Positions 47,037 through 56,552 of a stretch of DNA of 64,000 bases are shown piece after piece. Position numbers and translations under genes: made by a program. The notes beneath the pieces were generated by a model. It was not told where the DNA came from. It ran no database searches and worked only from the letters and a program-made list of their open reading frames with translations. How positions within the stretch are numbered: the stretch's first letter is position 1; each line of letters starts with the position of its first letter. The DNA lies in NCBI RefSeq assembly GCF_900184265.1, contig NZ_FXXA01000002.1:2957982-3021981 (forward strand), written 5' to 3'. This DNA is from Eggerthella timonensis. Lineage in GTDB: Bacteria > Actinomycetota > Coriobacteriia > Coriobacteriales > Eggerthellaceae.

Positions 47037-48014
47037 CTATCCCTCCGCTTCCGCCTTTGCCTTCTCGCGACCGAACAGCTCCTTCCAGTCGCTTGCAGCC
47101 AGCACGGTTCCGACAAGGATGACTACACAGCAAACGACGGATATCGGCGTCGGGATCGTTCCTTGCAGCAAGAGCGCGAACAGGACAGCCCATGCCGAAT
47201 AGCTGATGTTGAGCGCCATGGATTTCGCCGCGCCGATGGGCGAAGAAATGCTCTTATAGTAGAACAGGTACGATACGGTGCCGGCCAGCGCAGCCAATCC
47301 CACCACGCCCGTTGCGAAGCTGGGGATAACCATTGCAGTGAAGCCCCAGGCGCCGAACAGCGGCAACACGACGATCGCATAGACAAGCGCCGACGTGGTC
47401 TCGCGGATTTGAAGCGCCGTCTCGTTATCGACGGCATCATCTCGCATGCCCCAGGCGCAGATGACGGCTTCGGATCCCCATCCGAAAACGCACAACAGCG
47501 CACCGAACAGACCCAAGATCGGATTTCCCAGCTCCGATCCACCTGAAGATACATAACCCATGACGATGATGCCGGCAAGAGCCGCCAGCAAAGCGACGAA
47601 CTGTTTAGGAGCCATACGTTCTTTCAGCAGCACGAAGGCCAAGAAGGCGCCGACCGCAGGGTAAAACGACGAGATGATGGCAGTATAACCCGCCCCGATA
47701 TTGTTGATGGCCATCACGTAACCCGTCATGCCAACGGGACCGCCCAGCAGTGCACCAAGGATAACCGCCTTTCCGCTGCGCGTTTTGAGAGCCGCCAGCG
47801 TATCGCCCAAACGACCACGCAAGCCCATGTAGACGAACAACCAGATCGCGCAAAATATGTCATGCAGGGCCGCGCTCGCGATGGCTGCGAAGGCAATCGC
47901 CTCCGCAGTGCCTACAAAAGGGCCCATCGAAAGGCCGATGCCGAGGATGACCGTGTCGAGACCCCAAAGCAAGCCGCTCGTCAGGCCGAACTTCATTCTC
48001 CCAAAACCTTTCAT
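47037..48014 (-). CDS. EamA/DMT-family transporter, probable LicB-like choline importer
   Basis: 325 residues with ten membrane helices in two EamA repeats. It lies 10 bp downstream of the choline kinase/cytidylyltransferase fusion. In Haemophilus and Streptococcus the choline permease LicB is a DMT-family protein beside licA and licC, so choline uptake is the likely role. The DNA here is visibly less GC-rich than the core genes, suggesting transfer. Substrate is inferred from context, not from diagnostic residues. Confidence 0.8.
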   Translation of the reverse strand: MKGFGRMKFGLTSGLLWGLDTVILGIGLSMGPFVGTAEAIAFAAIASAALHDIFCAIWLFVYMGLRGRLGDTLAALKTRSGKAVILGALLGGPVGMTGYVMAINNIGAGYTAIISSFYPAVGAFLAFVLLKERMAPKQFVALLAALAGIIVMGYVSSGGSELGNPILGLFGALLCVFGWGSEAVICAWGMRDDAVDNETALQIRETTSALVYAIVVLPLFGAWGFTAMVIPSFATGVVGLAALAGTVSYLFYYKSISSPIGAAKSMALNISYSAWAVLFALLLQGTIPTPISVVCCVVILVGTVLAASDWKELFGREKAKAEAEG

Positions 48015-48024
48015 GACACTCCCC

Positions 48025-49860
48025 TTAGTCGTTTCCCTGGCGATACCAGCTCAGCGCCTTGTCCAGATAGTCCTTCGCATAGCGGTAGTAGATGTACAGC
48101 CATTCGCCCACCATGTCGCCCTCGGCTTCTTTGAGCAGAGACCATACGTACCAACACCAGCCAGCAAGCGCCACGAAAGCGAAGTTATGACGGCGCTCCT
48201 CCATCGACGGCTCGCGTCCGAAATAGTAACCCAGGGCGCGTGAAGCCTCCTCTTCGCTGAGCTGGCAACACACGGTGAACGTACCGAAGTCGCTTGCGTA
48301 ATCGGACATACCCGAATACTCCCAGTCGATGAGCGACATGTCGTTCTGACCATCGATCAGAAAGTTCAACATGAAAAAGTCGTTATGGGTCAAGCAAATG
48401 CGCGCGTCGTCCGCATCGACGAAACGCTTGAGCTCTTCCGCCTTCGCAGCCATCTCGGCATAGCCCGGCACCTCAATACGACCGGACTTGCGCTCCAGCA
48501 AGCTTTCATAGCGCTTGCCCTCAGAGAAGAAGTCGAACGAACGATCCACTTCAGCACCGGACTCGTGCAGACGGCGCGCCATCTCCATTGCGCGCTTAAC
48601 CTCCACAGGATCATGCGGGTCGAGCTGACGGCAGCCGGAGACGAATCGAGATAGTTTCCAGCCTTTCTCGGGGTCTTCAGTGATGAACGTGCGATCGAGT
48701 CCCAGATCGCGCGCCACGCCTTGAGCCACCACCTCGGCCCGACGGTCGATGATGCCCTCCGTCCCGATACCGGGATGGCGGTACACGTATTCGGCGTCTC
48801 CTACGCGGATATGGCAGGAGAGATTGGTGAGACCCTGCTTTAAAGGATACACGTCGCGGATATCGTCCTTGCTGCAGCCGAGCGCTGCCACGATATTGTC
48901 GAACGCCTCCGAATCAACGTTTTCCAAGAATCGGGGGTCAAATTCGCGAAGCTCGTCGAGCGTGTCGAACTCGAATACCGAACCGGCAGGATACTCACGC
49001 GCGATCATGTCCAGCTCTGCGATATGGTCGGCGTACAGCTCTTCCCAGAGTTTATCGATCGTCGTAGGCAGATCGTACTCTTCCTCGAGAATCCGAGCGA
49101 AAGCTTGCGAGAAAGCCTTGTCGAAGTACACATGCCCGAGCATGATGAGGGAGTCCTTGCCGCCGATGTCGACCGAGACGATGCGGTTGCCTGAGCCCAG
49201 GCGCATGCACCATTCGTTCGTGGGACCCTCTTGGAACTGAGCCGCGTAGTAAGCCTTCCACACGTACGGCTCGAAAGGGTTCTCCACGAAGTAGTTGTCA
49301 GAAGAGCATACGAACGTGTTCCCTAGGCGCTCACGTACCACCATGAGCGAAGAATGGTTGTTGCGCGTAGCGTATTCCTCGTTCACGACGATAGACACGC
49401 CGTATTTCTCTTCAAGGTAAAAAAAGTATTCCTTCTTGTACCCCGCCACCACGGTGATATCGTCGATGCCAGCTTCCCGCAGTTGGCGGATTTGACGTTC
49501 GATCAGGATCTCTCCGCGAACATGCAGCAGACCTTTGGGCTTTTCGTAAGAGATGGGAGCGAACCGGGACGACAAACCTGCAGCCAGAATAACGGCGTTG
49601 TCCACCTTGTACGGCACGAGCGTCTCGAACCCGACGTCGGACAAAGCCCCCTGGAAGATAAGCTCTTTGTCGAGCAGCGACTTGTATGCCGTGTTGATCG
49701 ATCCAAGCGACAAGCCCGCTTGAGCGGCGATCGCACGCTGGCTCATTCCCGGCTCGCGCTCAAGCGCGGCAAGCACTGCAAATTCGTTCTTCGTGATCAA
49801 GTTCAAGCATCCTCTCGCAAAAGCGTCGATCGGCGATACCAGAAAACGTTCATTTCTCAT
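48025..49860 (-). CDS. Three-domain fusion: winged helix + LicC-like cytidylyltransferase + LicA-like choline kinase
   Basis: 611 residues from the ATG at 49860. Residues about 20-75 form a MarR-like winged helix (NEFAVLAALEREPGMSQRAI, GLSLGSINTAYKSLLDKEL). About 87-320 is a nucleotidyltransferase (AVILAAGLSSRFAPISYEKP) of the LicC type. About 330-611 is a choline kinase with LTHNDFFMLNFL and LIDWEYSG. It should convert choline to phosphocholine and then to CDP-choline, and may regulate its own operon. The ATG at 49860 has no ribosome site and lies only 3 bp after a -10 box; a TTG at 49800 behind AGAGGA, which matches the paralogue's start, may be the true start. Confidence 0.88.
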   Translation of the reverse strand: MRNERFLVSPIDAFARGCLNLITKNEFAVLAALEREPGMSQRAIAAQAGLSLGSINTAYKSLLDKELIFQGALSDVGFETLVPYKVDNAVILAAGLSSRFAPISYEKPKGLLHVRGEILIERQIRQLREAGIDDITVVAGYKKEYFFYLEEKYGVSIVVNEEYATRNNHSSLMVVRERLGNTFVCSSDNYFVENPFEPYVWKAYYAAQFQEGPTNEWCMRLGSGNRIVSVDIGGKDSLIMLGHVYFDKAFSQAFARILEEEYDLPTTIDKLWEELYADHIAELDMIAREYPAGSVFEFDTLDELREFDPRFLENVDSEAFDNIVAALGCSKDDIRDVYPLKQGLTNLSCHIRVGDAEYVYRHPGIGTEGIIDRRAEVVAQGVARDLGLDRTFITEDPEKGWKLSRFVSGCRQLDPHDPVEVKRAMEMARRLHESGAEVDRSFDFFSEGKRYESLLERKSGRIEVPGYAEMAAKAEELKRFVDADDARICLTHNDFFMLNFLIDGQNDMSLIDWEYSGMSDYASDFGTFTVCCQLSEEEASRALGYYFGREPSMEERRHNFAFVALAGWCWYVWSLLKEAEGDMVGEWLYIYYRYAKDYLDKALSWYRQGND

Positions 49861-49863
49861 CAA

Positions 49864-49920
49864 ATTGTACAGAATATGAACGATCCGTTCAATTGTAGTT
49901 CTGTTTTACAGATTTTGAAC
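49864..49920 (-). promoter_or_regulatory. Promoter and operators of the licCA-like/licB-like operon
   Basis: Minus-strand -35 TTGAAC (49892-49887), 17-bp spacer, -10 TACAAT (49869-49864). TGAACG-ATC-CGTTCA (49877-49891) is a perfect inverted repeat over the -35/spacer. On the plus strand TTGTACAGAATATGAAC (49865-49881) and TTTTACAGATTTTGAAC (49904-49920) are direct repeats 39 bp apart. Confidence 0.75.
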
Positions 49921-49924
49921 ACAA

Positions 49925-49961
49925 AACAAAAACGCGCTGCCTTTTTGAGGAAAGCGCGTTT
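49925..49961 (-). terminator. Terminator of the choline-binding amidase gene
   Basis: Stem AAACGCGCT / AGCGCGTTT (9 bp) followed on the minus strand by TTGTTTTG, about 30 bp past the stop at 49991. Confidence 0.8.
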
Positions 49962-49990
49962 AAAACAACGGGTCGACTTGCAGACTCAAA

Positions 49991-52900
49991 TCAATAGCCC
50001 AAAACCTTGTCTACGACATTCATCACCTTCGTGCCATAGGTCTGATCCGCGGCCCAAGTTCCGGCGAGTTTGTCAACCGTCGGCGCCGAGCCGCGCTTGC
50101 CGCTCAAATACTCGAAGCGCTTGTCCACGCAAGGCTGGTTGAGCGACGCCGTCGAGGCGTAGCCCTTCAAATGCTGAGCCTGTGCCAAAAGTCCCGTCTT
50201 CACATCCGGGAACTCGTCGCCGGCAACACCGTTGCCTGTTGCGCCCAATCCTCCGAAGTTGCACTGGACCTTGCCGTTCTTGTCCACATCTCCACCGAAC
50301 TGAAGCCACCCGGTTTCAACCATGGCCTGCGCAAACAGAACTTCGGCTCGGACGTCCTCGGATCGTGCCTGATCCAACAGCACCTGGCAAAAGTCCTTGA
50401 TGGTGGCAGCCCCCCGCGACGTGTACTTATCAGCAGGATAAGGAACGCCCTGAGCGTTGAAGAGCGCCACCATCTGGTCCACCGTCACAAGCGAAGGGCC
50501 CATGATGGAGTCGGACGGCAGCAGTGCGCCCGACGAATCGAACCGGTAGGTCTCGCCCTCTATTGCGACCTTTCCCGTGACCATAGCGCCCGACTCGCTC
50601 AAATAGTAACGCTTGCCGCCCAGATCGAGCCACCCCGTCTGCATCGCGCCGGAGCCCGCGAGGTAGTACCAGGCGCCCCCCAGCTTCAGCCAGCCGCTCG
50701 AGCGCATGGCGCCGGAGCCCTCGAAGTAGTACCACTTGCCGTCCGAGGCCTTCTCCCATCCCGTGGCCATCCTCCCGCTCTCGGGGTCCAGCCAGTACCA
50801 GGAGCCGCCCTTGCTCAGCCACCCCGTCTGCATCGCGCCGGAGCCCGCGAGGTAGTACCAGGAGGAGCCCTGCTTCAGCCAGCCGCCGGAGCGCATGGCG
50901 CCGGAGCCCTCGAAGTAGTACCACTTCCCGTCCGAGGCCTTCTCCCAGCCCGTGGCCATCCTCCCGCTCTCGGGGTCCAGCCAGTACCAGGAGCCGCCCT
51001 TGCTCAGCCACCCCGTCTGCATCGCGCCGGAGCCCGCGAGGTAGTACCAGGATGAGCCCTGCTTCAGCCAGCCGCCGGAGCGCATGGCGCCGGAGCCCTC
51101 GAAGTAGTACCACTTCCCGTCCGAGGCCTTCTCCCATCCCGTGGCCATCCTCCCGCTCTCGGGGTCCAGCCAGTACCAGGAGCCGCCCTTGCTCAGCCAC
51201 CCCGTCTGCATCGCGCCGGAGCCCGCGAGGTAGTACCAGGCGCCCCCCAGCTTCAGCCAGCCGCTCGAGCGCATGGCGCCGGAGCCCTCGAAGTAGTAGC
51301 GATGCCCGTCCGAAGCCGTCGTCCAGCCCGTTGCCATCTTGCCAGTCTGCGGATCGAGCCAGTACCACGTTCCGCCTAGACTCAACCAACCCGTCTGCAC
51401 GACGCCGGAGGACGAAAGCCAATACCAGGATCCGCCGTCCTTGAGCCAGCCGTCCGCGCGCATAGCGCACGAGCTGTCGAAGTAGTATCTCTTGCCGTCT
51501 ATGGTCTGCCAGCCGGAAACAGCGTACGAATCCGCGCCGAACCAGTATTTCTTGCCTCCAATTTGCTGCCAGGAACTAGTGGCGTACGTCCCATCCGACA
51601 GCTTCAGCTTCCACCGACCATTATCCAACTCCCATGCCGAAGAGAGCTTGTAAGTTTCGGCTATACCCGCAGCATCGGCATAGCCGAGTTCCTTCAAAAA
51701 CGCCTCGCTCTTCAACTTGTCGCTATCGCCCTTGTTGGAGAGGAAGGCATGCTCCACGATAATGCCTACGATGCCCGCCTCGCGACTGGCTTCGATGACC
51801 GTATAGTAATCCTGTATGCTGCCATCGGGATAGTAGAAGGGACCGTCGCCATCCACGCGCTCAGAATCGCGAACCTTTATGCCGCGATCGGTCAGGCCGA
51901 GCTCAGTCAGTTTTTCCAGGATCTTGCTCGACAGCCGAGCTCCTTCTTCGTGAAGCTCTTTTCGATACGAGCTATCGTTGGGGTACCATACCTCGGCGCC
52001 GTTGCCCGACGCAGGTCCGGAATTAATGTGCAGGCTCACGAACACGCTAGCCCCTGCGCCAACCGCACGATCCACCCGCTCGGTAAGCCCCACCCGCTCG
52101 TCACGACCACGCGTCATGAACACCTCGACGTTCGAATACGCCCCCAGCGCTTCTTTGCAATACTGCGCGATCTTCCAGGTGAGATCCCTCTCTACCAAAC
52201 CGTTTGCCGAGGCTCCGGGCTCGCTTCCCCCATGGCCGGGGTCCAAAGCCACAACGAACTTCTCAGACGAGGCGCGATCGGCGGGAGCAGCCGAGCGGCT
52301 CGCTGCCGCAGAGGCGGCCCCTGCAGACAGCTCCACGGCTTCGCCCACGGAAGACGCCTCTTCGAGCTGCCCATCCTCGGTCAGGGCAAATACGGACACG
52401 TCAGCGTCTAGGTCGTCGTTAGGCAAGGCAAACGCCTCGATCTGCGGCGCCGCCACCGTGAACGCGTAGGGCTCGCCTTCCCAGGAGGACAGGTCCACGA
52501 ACAACGCACGTCCATCGGAGGCTGATGCGCCCTCCATTCGCTCGAGACGATACTCGCCCTCTTCCGGAACGTCGACTGAAAAAAGCGCCGCGTTGCCCGC
52601 ATACTCGGAAGCGACCGCTTTCATCGACTCGCCCGAAGGAGCCGTCAGCGTCAGCTCTGCGGATGCCAGTTCGATCGACTCGTCGTCAAGCGCAACCACG
52701 ACGAGCTGGGAACCGCCCGCACTGGGACAACTTTCGTCGAAGTACACGAATCCGACCGGCTGCCGATCGGATTCGAGAGCCATCGCCGAGGCTTCGGCCT
52801 CGCCCTCAGATTGGGCGGCTTCCACCGTCTCAGCGGGATCGGAGCCCTCTCCTTCCTGCGATTCGGAAGAAGCGGAAGATTCTTCCGGCACGCCCTGATC

Positions 52901-53047
52901 GATGGAAGGCGGCTGGATGACCGCGTCGGACGCCGGCTCAGAGATCCGAGGATCGGCTATTGCGGCCACAGAAGTTGCGGGAACGAGCGCGAAAGCCAGC
53001 ATGACCGACAAAGCCAGCTTGGTCAATCGGAATGAAACCTGGTGCAT
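49991..53047 (-). CDS. Secreted N-acetylmuramoyl-L-alanine amidase with choline-binding repeats and C-terminal glucosaminidase-like domain
   Basis: 1018 residues. Signal peptide 1-32 (basic start, then LALSVMLAFALVPATSVAA); acidic linker to about 90; a beta-rich domain about 95-200; Amidase_3 domain about 263-468 with zinc ligands H272, E287, H340 and catalytic E432; about 18 choline-binding-type repeats at 470-845 (GWLKQGSSWYYLAGSGAM pattern); and a glucosaminidase-like domain at about 860-1018 (VLFAQAMVETGWLQFGG, NFGGLGATG). A two-headed wall lytic enzyme held on phosphocholine, by analogy with pneumococcal LytA/LytB. ATG at 53047 has GGAGGT 5 nt upstream. Confidence 0.92.
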   Translation of the reverse strand: MHQVSFRLTKLALSVMLAFALVPATSVAAIADPRISEPASDAVIQPPSIDQGVPEESSASSESQEGEGSDPAETVEAAQSEGEAEASAMALESDRQPVGFVYFDESCPSAGGSQLVVVALDDESIELASAELTLTAPSGESMKAVASEYAGNAALFSVDVPEEGEYRLERMEGASASDGRALFVDLSSWEGEPYAFTVAAPQIEAFALPNDDLDADVSVFALTEDGQLEEASSVGEAVELSAGAASAAASRSAAPADRASSEKFVVALDPGHGGSEPGASANGLVERDLTWKIAQYCKEALGAYSNVEVFMTRGRDERVGLTERVDRAVGAGASVFVSLHINSGPASGNGAEVWYPNDSSYRKELHEEGARLSSKILEKLTELGLTDRGIKVRDSERVDGDGPFYYPDGSIQDYYTVIEASREAGIVGIIVEHAFLSNKGDSDKLKSEAFLKELGYADAAGIAETYKLSSAWELDNGRWKLKLSDGTYATSSWQQIGGKKYWFGADSYAVSGWQTIDGKRYYFDSSCAMRADGWLKDGGSWYWLSSSGVVQTGWLSLGGTWYWLDPQTGKMATGWTTASDGHRYYFEGSGAMRSSGWLKLGGAWYYLAGSGAMQTGWLSKGGSWYWLDPESGRMATGWEKASDGKWYYFEGSGAMRSGGWLKQGSSWYYLAGSGAMQTGWLSKGGSWYWLDPESGRMATGWEKASDGKWYYFEGSGAMRSGGWLKQGSSWYYLAGSGAMQTGWLSKGGSWYWLDPESGRMATGWEKASDGKWYYFEGSGAMRSSGWLKLGGAWYYLAGSGAMQTGWLDLGGKRYYLSESGAMVTGKVAIEGETYRFDSSGALLPSDSIMGPSLVTVDQMVALFNAQGVPYPADKYTSRGAATIKDFCQVLLDQARSEDVRAEVLFAQAMVETGWLQFGGDVDKNGKVQCNFGGLGATGNGVAGDEFPDVKTGLLAQAQHLKGYASTASLNQPCVDKRFEYLSGKRGSAPTVDKLAGTWAADQTYGTKVMNVVDKVLGY
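50732..51309 (-). repeat. 189-bp tandem repeats encoding choline-binding units
   Basis: A 189-bp (63-residue) unit recurs with exact period: equivalent points at 50732, 50921 and 51110, and a diverged copy near 51299. The first three copies are almost identical in DNA, implying recent duplication or gene conversion. Confidence 0.9.
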
Positions 53048-53221
53048 TGAGCACCTCCATACTTCGAACTGCCAATTGCTACTACGATGCGATGACGCAA
53101 ATATTGCCGCTGATGAGTATATCAGGAAACCAGCCCCTACCGAAGACCTCTCGACAGATGGCGTATGTCGGACGCGCTGAATCAGCTGTATGTATGAGCG
53201 AAAGTGTCGGACCTTCCGCCT

Positions 53222-54118
53222 TTACACGTACGCCTTGTCGATCTCCTGCAGTTCGCGGTAGGTGTCGATCTCGATGATATCGTCGAAGGCACACTCGCGC
53301 ACCGACACCTCGTAGTTGCGAGCGAAGTAGCGTAGCGCCACCTCGTCCCAATAACGCTCCTTGCCCCCGGGCATGGCGAACGTCGCCGGCACGTCTTCGG
53401 CGAGCTTGCTCCCGTCTTCCTCGGTCCAGTAGGAGATGCCGAACATGTGATGGCAATCGGTTCCGCCCACCGACAGGCCCGTGATCACGCCGCGGCGGGT
53501 CTGGAAGCACCAGTCGTCCGTCACCGCCACCGGCACGCCCAGGTAGTTCGAAGCGTACTGGTACTTCGTGATGAGCTTCGGGTTGTACAGCAACAGGTCG
53601 GATTCGAAAACATAGGCGTTCTCCAGCAGGTCTTTCGCCGCCACGGCCGACGAGATGTTGTTCGCCTCGTTGTAGAAAGGGTTCTCGATGAACTTAATAC
53701 TAGGGTACTTGTACAGCAGCTGGTCGAACTGCTCGGCCAGATACCCGCGCACCACGTACACCTCTTCGATACCCGCTGCGAACACCGCATCGAGCAGCGA
53801 ATCGATGATGCGCTGACCCTGGACGCGAATGAGCGGCTTGGGCGTGTTCAGCGTGATGGGAACCAAACGGGAACCGAACCCAGCGGCTATGAGCACCGCG
53901 CGCTTCACGCGATAAGGCTCGATTGCCTCCAAACCCGCAGCCGACAGCATCCCCTCGCGCACGAAGCCGCGCTCGTGCAGGTCGGCCATCGCCTTGTTCA
54001 CCGTGCCCACGGACAAGTCGGCCGCCGCGGCGATCTCGCGCTGCGTGAGCGCCTCGTCGACGCGCGCCTCGAGCGCCGTCAGGATCTTGAAGTCTTTCAA
54101 ATCGAGCGAACGTTCCAT
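53222..54118 (-). CDS. Winged helix + CTP-dependent nucleotidyltransferase (LicC/PntC-like)
   Basis: 298 residues. About 5-60 is a winged helix (FKILTALEARVDEALTQREI, DLSVGTVNKAMADLHERGFV); about 72-298 a nucleotidyltransferase (AVLIAAGFGSRLVPITLNTP, then KPLIRVQGQRIIDSLLD). Same two-domain plan as the N-terminal half of the licCA-like fusion but without kinase. It is the last gene of an ABC importer operon (30 bp after the permease). Lack of a kinase fits activation of a substrate already bearing phosphorus, such as imported 2-aminoethylphosphonate or phosphocholine. ATG at 54118 has GAGAGGA upstream. Confidence 0.85.
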   Translation of the reverse strand: MERSLDLKDFKILTALEARVDEALTQREIAAAADLSVGTVNKAMADLHERGFVREGMLSAAGLEAIEPYRVKRAVLIAAGFGSRLVPITLNTPKPLIRVQGQRIIDSLLDAVFAAGIEEVYVVRGYLAEQFDQLLYKYPSIKFIENPFYNEANNISSAVAAKDLLENAYVFESDLLLYNPKLITKYQYASNYLGVPVAVTDDWCFQTRRGVITGLSVGGTDCHHMFGISYWTEEDGSKLAEDVPATFAMPGGKERYWDEVALRYFARNYEVSVRECAFDDIIEIDTYRELQEIDKAYV

Positions 54119-54148
54119 GGTTTCCTCTCGTTCGAAGCGCAGGGCCCG

Positions 54149-55750
54149 TCAGGCCGCCTGTGCCGTTGCGGCCTCCGCGCGGTGGATTGCCTTCTTCACG
54201 CCTGCGAGCAGCAGCTTCGAGGCGATGTTCGTTGCAAGTATGATCAGCGACACGAACGCGGCGCATTCGGTCAAACGCTGCGCGTCCAGATCGGTGATGA
54301 GCAGCGCGAGCGGCATGTCGAGCGTCGTGGCGAGGAAGGCCACCGCCGAGATGGTGACCATGCAGTTCACGAAGAAATAGCCTGCCATCTCAATGATCGT
54401 GTCCATCGTCTGGGGGATGAGCACGTCTTTGAGGATGCTCGCACGCCCTATGCCCATGGTAGAGCCCACGGCCTCGAGGTTCTCGTTCGCCTTCCCCAGC
54501 GAGTTGTACGCCATGAGGTACGGCGAGGCGAAGAAGTGGACGAGGTTCACCAGCACAAGGATCGCCAGCGTGCCGTACAGGATCGATCCCTTGAAGAACA
54601 GCACGTACGACAACCCGAGCACGAGGCCGGGAATGGCCAGCGTCGTGATGCACACGAGGTGGAGAAGCTTCGCGAAGCGGCCGCCCATGCGTGCAGTGAT
54701 GTACGCAGCGAAGTACGCGAGCGCCGTGCCGACGAGCGCGACGAGGCATGCGATGACGATGGAGTTGAGCCAGTAGTCGCCTGCGTTCATATTGAGCGCG
54801 CGACCAATGTTGTCGAACGTCGCCGTCAGATCGACAGGGTACTTCTTCACGAACGAGACGAGCACGAAGGAGCCGAGGGGCAGGATGATGGCGATCGACA
54901 CGATGGCAGCAAGAGCATAGCCCGCGGCGTCCCGCACGGCGCTACGCGCGATATCGAACCGCTTGGACACGAACGACCCTTTGCCCTTGTCGGCGTTGAG
55001 CACGTCGACCAAAAACGCGACGATGGCCGGGATGAGCAGCACGAAACCGATAGCCACGCCCGTATCGTAGTTCAGCAGGCCGATGACCTCCTGGTACATG
55101 AGCACCGGCAGGGTCACGGTCTTGCCGCCCACCATGAGCGGCACGCCGTAGTCGGTTACCACGAGGGTGAACGTGGCGAACACGGCCGAGATGAGCGGCT
55201 TGCGCAGGTACGGCAGCGTGATGCTGAGAAACTGGTTGGCCTTCGGGATGCCCAGCACGTCCGCCGCCTCGTAAGGCGAAGCGTCCTCGTACTTGAGCAC
55301 GTCGTACAGCAGCAAGAACGCCGAAGGGAACGAGTACAGGACCGACCCCATCACGATGCCCCAGAACCCGTACAGCGAGAAATCGAGCCCGAACGCGTTC
55401 GTGATGACGCCGTTCGAGCCGAGCAGAAACACGAGGCCCATACCGAGGGCGAGCGACGGGATGAGCATCGGCAGCGTCATGATAACGGCGATGACCCCCT
55501 TCGCCCGCACGTTCGTGCGGCAGAGCACCCACGACATGGCTAGCGCGAACGCCAACGAGATGGCCGTCGACGTCAGCGCCACGGCCGCCGAATTGAGGCA
55601 TGCGACGGCGAACTGCTCGGTTCCGAACACGTCGCGCGCGCCGGGACTCGCAAGCCTCGAGAACATGCCGACAAGCGGCAACACGGCCGCAACCAGGAAG
55701 AAGGCCGCGAGCACAACGCGCGTGAGGTTGAGTTTCCCTGCCCGATTCAC
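54149..55750 (-). CDS. ABC transporter permease, two-domain (2-aminoethylphosphonate/iron type)
   Basis: 533 residues, about twelve membrane helices in two fused permease halves, each with the EAA loop (EAADVLGIPKANQFLSITLP and EAVGSTMGIGRASILKDVLI). The fused layout is found in FbpB-like iron and putative 2-aminoethylphosphonate (PhnU/V) importers. Starts 7 bp after the ATPase gene. Confidence 0.87.
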   Translation of the reverse strand: MNRAGKLNLTRVVLAAFFLVAAVLPLVGMFSRLASPGARDVFGTEQFAVACLNSAAVALTSTAISLAFALAMSWVLCRTNVRAKGVIAVIMTLPMLIPSLALGMGLVFLLGSNGVITNAFGLDFSLYGFWGIVMGSVLYSFPSAFLLLYDVLKYEDASPYEAADVLGIPKANQFLSITLPYLRKPLISAVFATFTLVVTDYGVPLMVGGKTVTLPVLMYQEVIGLLNYDTGVAIGFVLLIPAIVAFLVDVLNADKGKGSFVSKRFDIARSAVRDAAGYALAAIVSIAIILPLGSFVLVSFVKKYPVDLTATFDNIGRALNMNAGDYWLNSIVIACLVALVGTALAYFAAYITARMGGRFAKLLHLVCITTLAIPGLVLGLSYVLFFKGSILYGTLAILVLVNLVHFFASPYLMAYNSLGKANENLEAVGSTMGIGRASILKDVLIPQTMDTIIEMAGYFFVNCMVTISAVAFLATTLDMPLALLITDLDAQRLTECAAFVSLIILATNIASKLLLAGVKKAIHRAEAATAQAA

Positions 55751-55757
55751 CGCTTCC

Positions 55758-56552
55758 CTACCGATCCATGAAGCGGGCGAGCGAATCCATCTTGATCCGC
55801 AGGTTCTTCACCACGAAATCGGACACGTACTCGTCTGCCGGGCTCGAGATGATCTCGTCGGGCGCCGCCAGCTGGTGGATGCGACCGTCCCCCATCACCA
55901 TCACCCGGTCGGACAGCGCGAACGCCTCCTCTTGGTCGTGCGTGATGTACACCATCGTCGTGCCGAATTCACGCTGGATGCGCTTGAGCTCGAGGCGCAA
56001 CGACAAACGGGTTTCCACATCGAGCGCGCTCATAGGCTCGTCGAACAGGATGACATCGGGATTGAGCGCCAGCGTGCGGGCGATGGACACGCGCTGCTGC
56101 TGGCCGCCGGAGAGCTGGCGCACGCTCTTGTCGATATGCTCGGCCATGCCGAGCTGCTCGAGCACGCGCTGGGCGATCTCGCGGCGCCGCGCCTTCAATC
56201 CGGGCTTGAACTTCAGCGCGTACTCAACGTTGCCGCGCACGGTCATGTTCTCGAACAGCGCGTAGTTCTGGAACACGATGCCCATGCCGCGCGCGTCGGG
56301 AGGCGCCGTCGTGATGTCGCGGCCCCCGAGGGTGAGCGTGCCCTCGTCGGGCATCAGCAGGCCGATGAGGATGCGTAGCGTGGTGGTCTTTCCGCAGCCC
56401 GACGGCCCGAGGATGGAGAGGAACTCGCCGTCGAACACGTCGAAATCGAGCGCATGCAGCACCTCCTTGCCGTCGAATCGCTTCACGAGGCCGCGCGCGG
56501 ACAGCTTCTCGAGCGCCTCGTCTGCCGCCTGCACCTTACGTTCGTTCGTCAT
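55758..56552 (-). CDS. ABC transporter ATPase (PotA/PhnT/FbpC type)
   Basis: 264 residues. Walker A LGPSGCGKTT, Q-loop QNYALF, signature QLSGGQQQR, Walker B VILFDEPMSALD, H-loop VYITHDQEEA. The chosen ATG (56552) overlaps the binding-protein stop as TGATG; an ATG at 56564 is an alternative. Powers the importer in this operon. Confidence 0.92.
   Translation of the reverse strand: MTNERKVQAADEALEKLSARGLVKRFDGKEVLHALDFDVFDGEFLSILGPSGCGKTTTLRILIGLLMPDEGTLTLGGRDITTAPPDARGMGIVFQNYALFENMTVRGNVEYALKFKPGLKARRREIAQRVLEQLGMAEHIDKSVRQLSGGQQQRVSIARTLALNPDVILFDEPMSALDVETRLSLRLELKRIQREFGTTMVYITHDQEEAFALSDRVMVMGDGRIHQLAAPDEIISSPADEYVSDFVVKNLRIKMDSLARFMDR

Noticed and set aside
50640..51320. CRISPR array
   Set aside because: The regular repeats are coding choline-binding units with a 189-bp period and no spacers.
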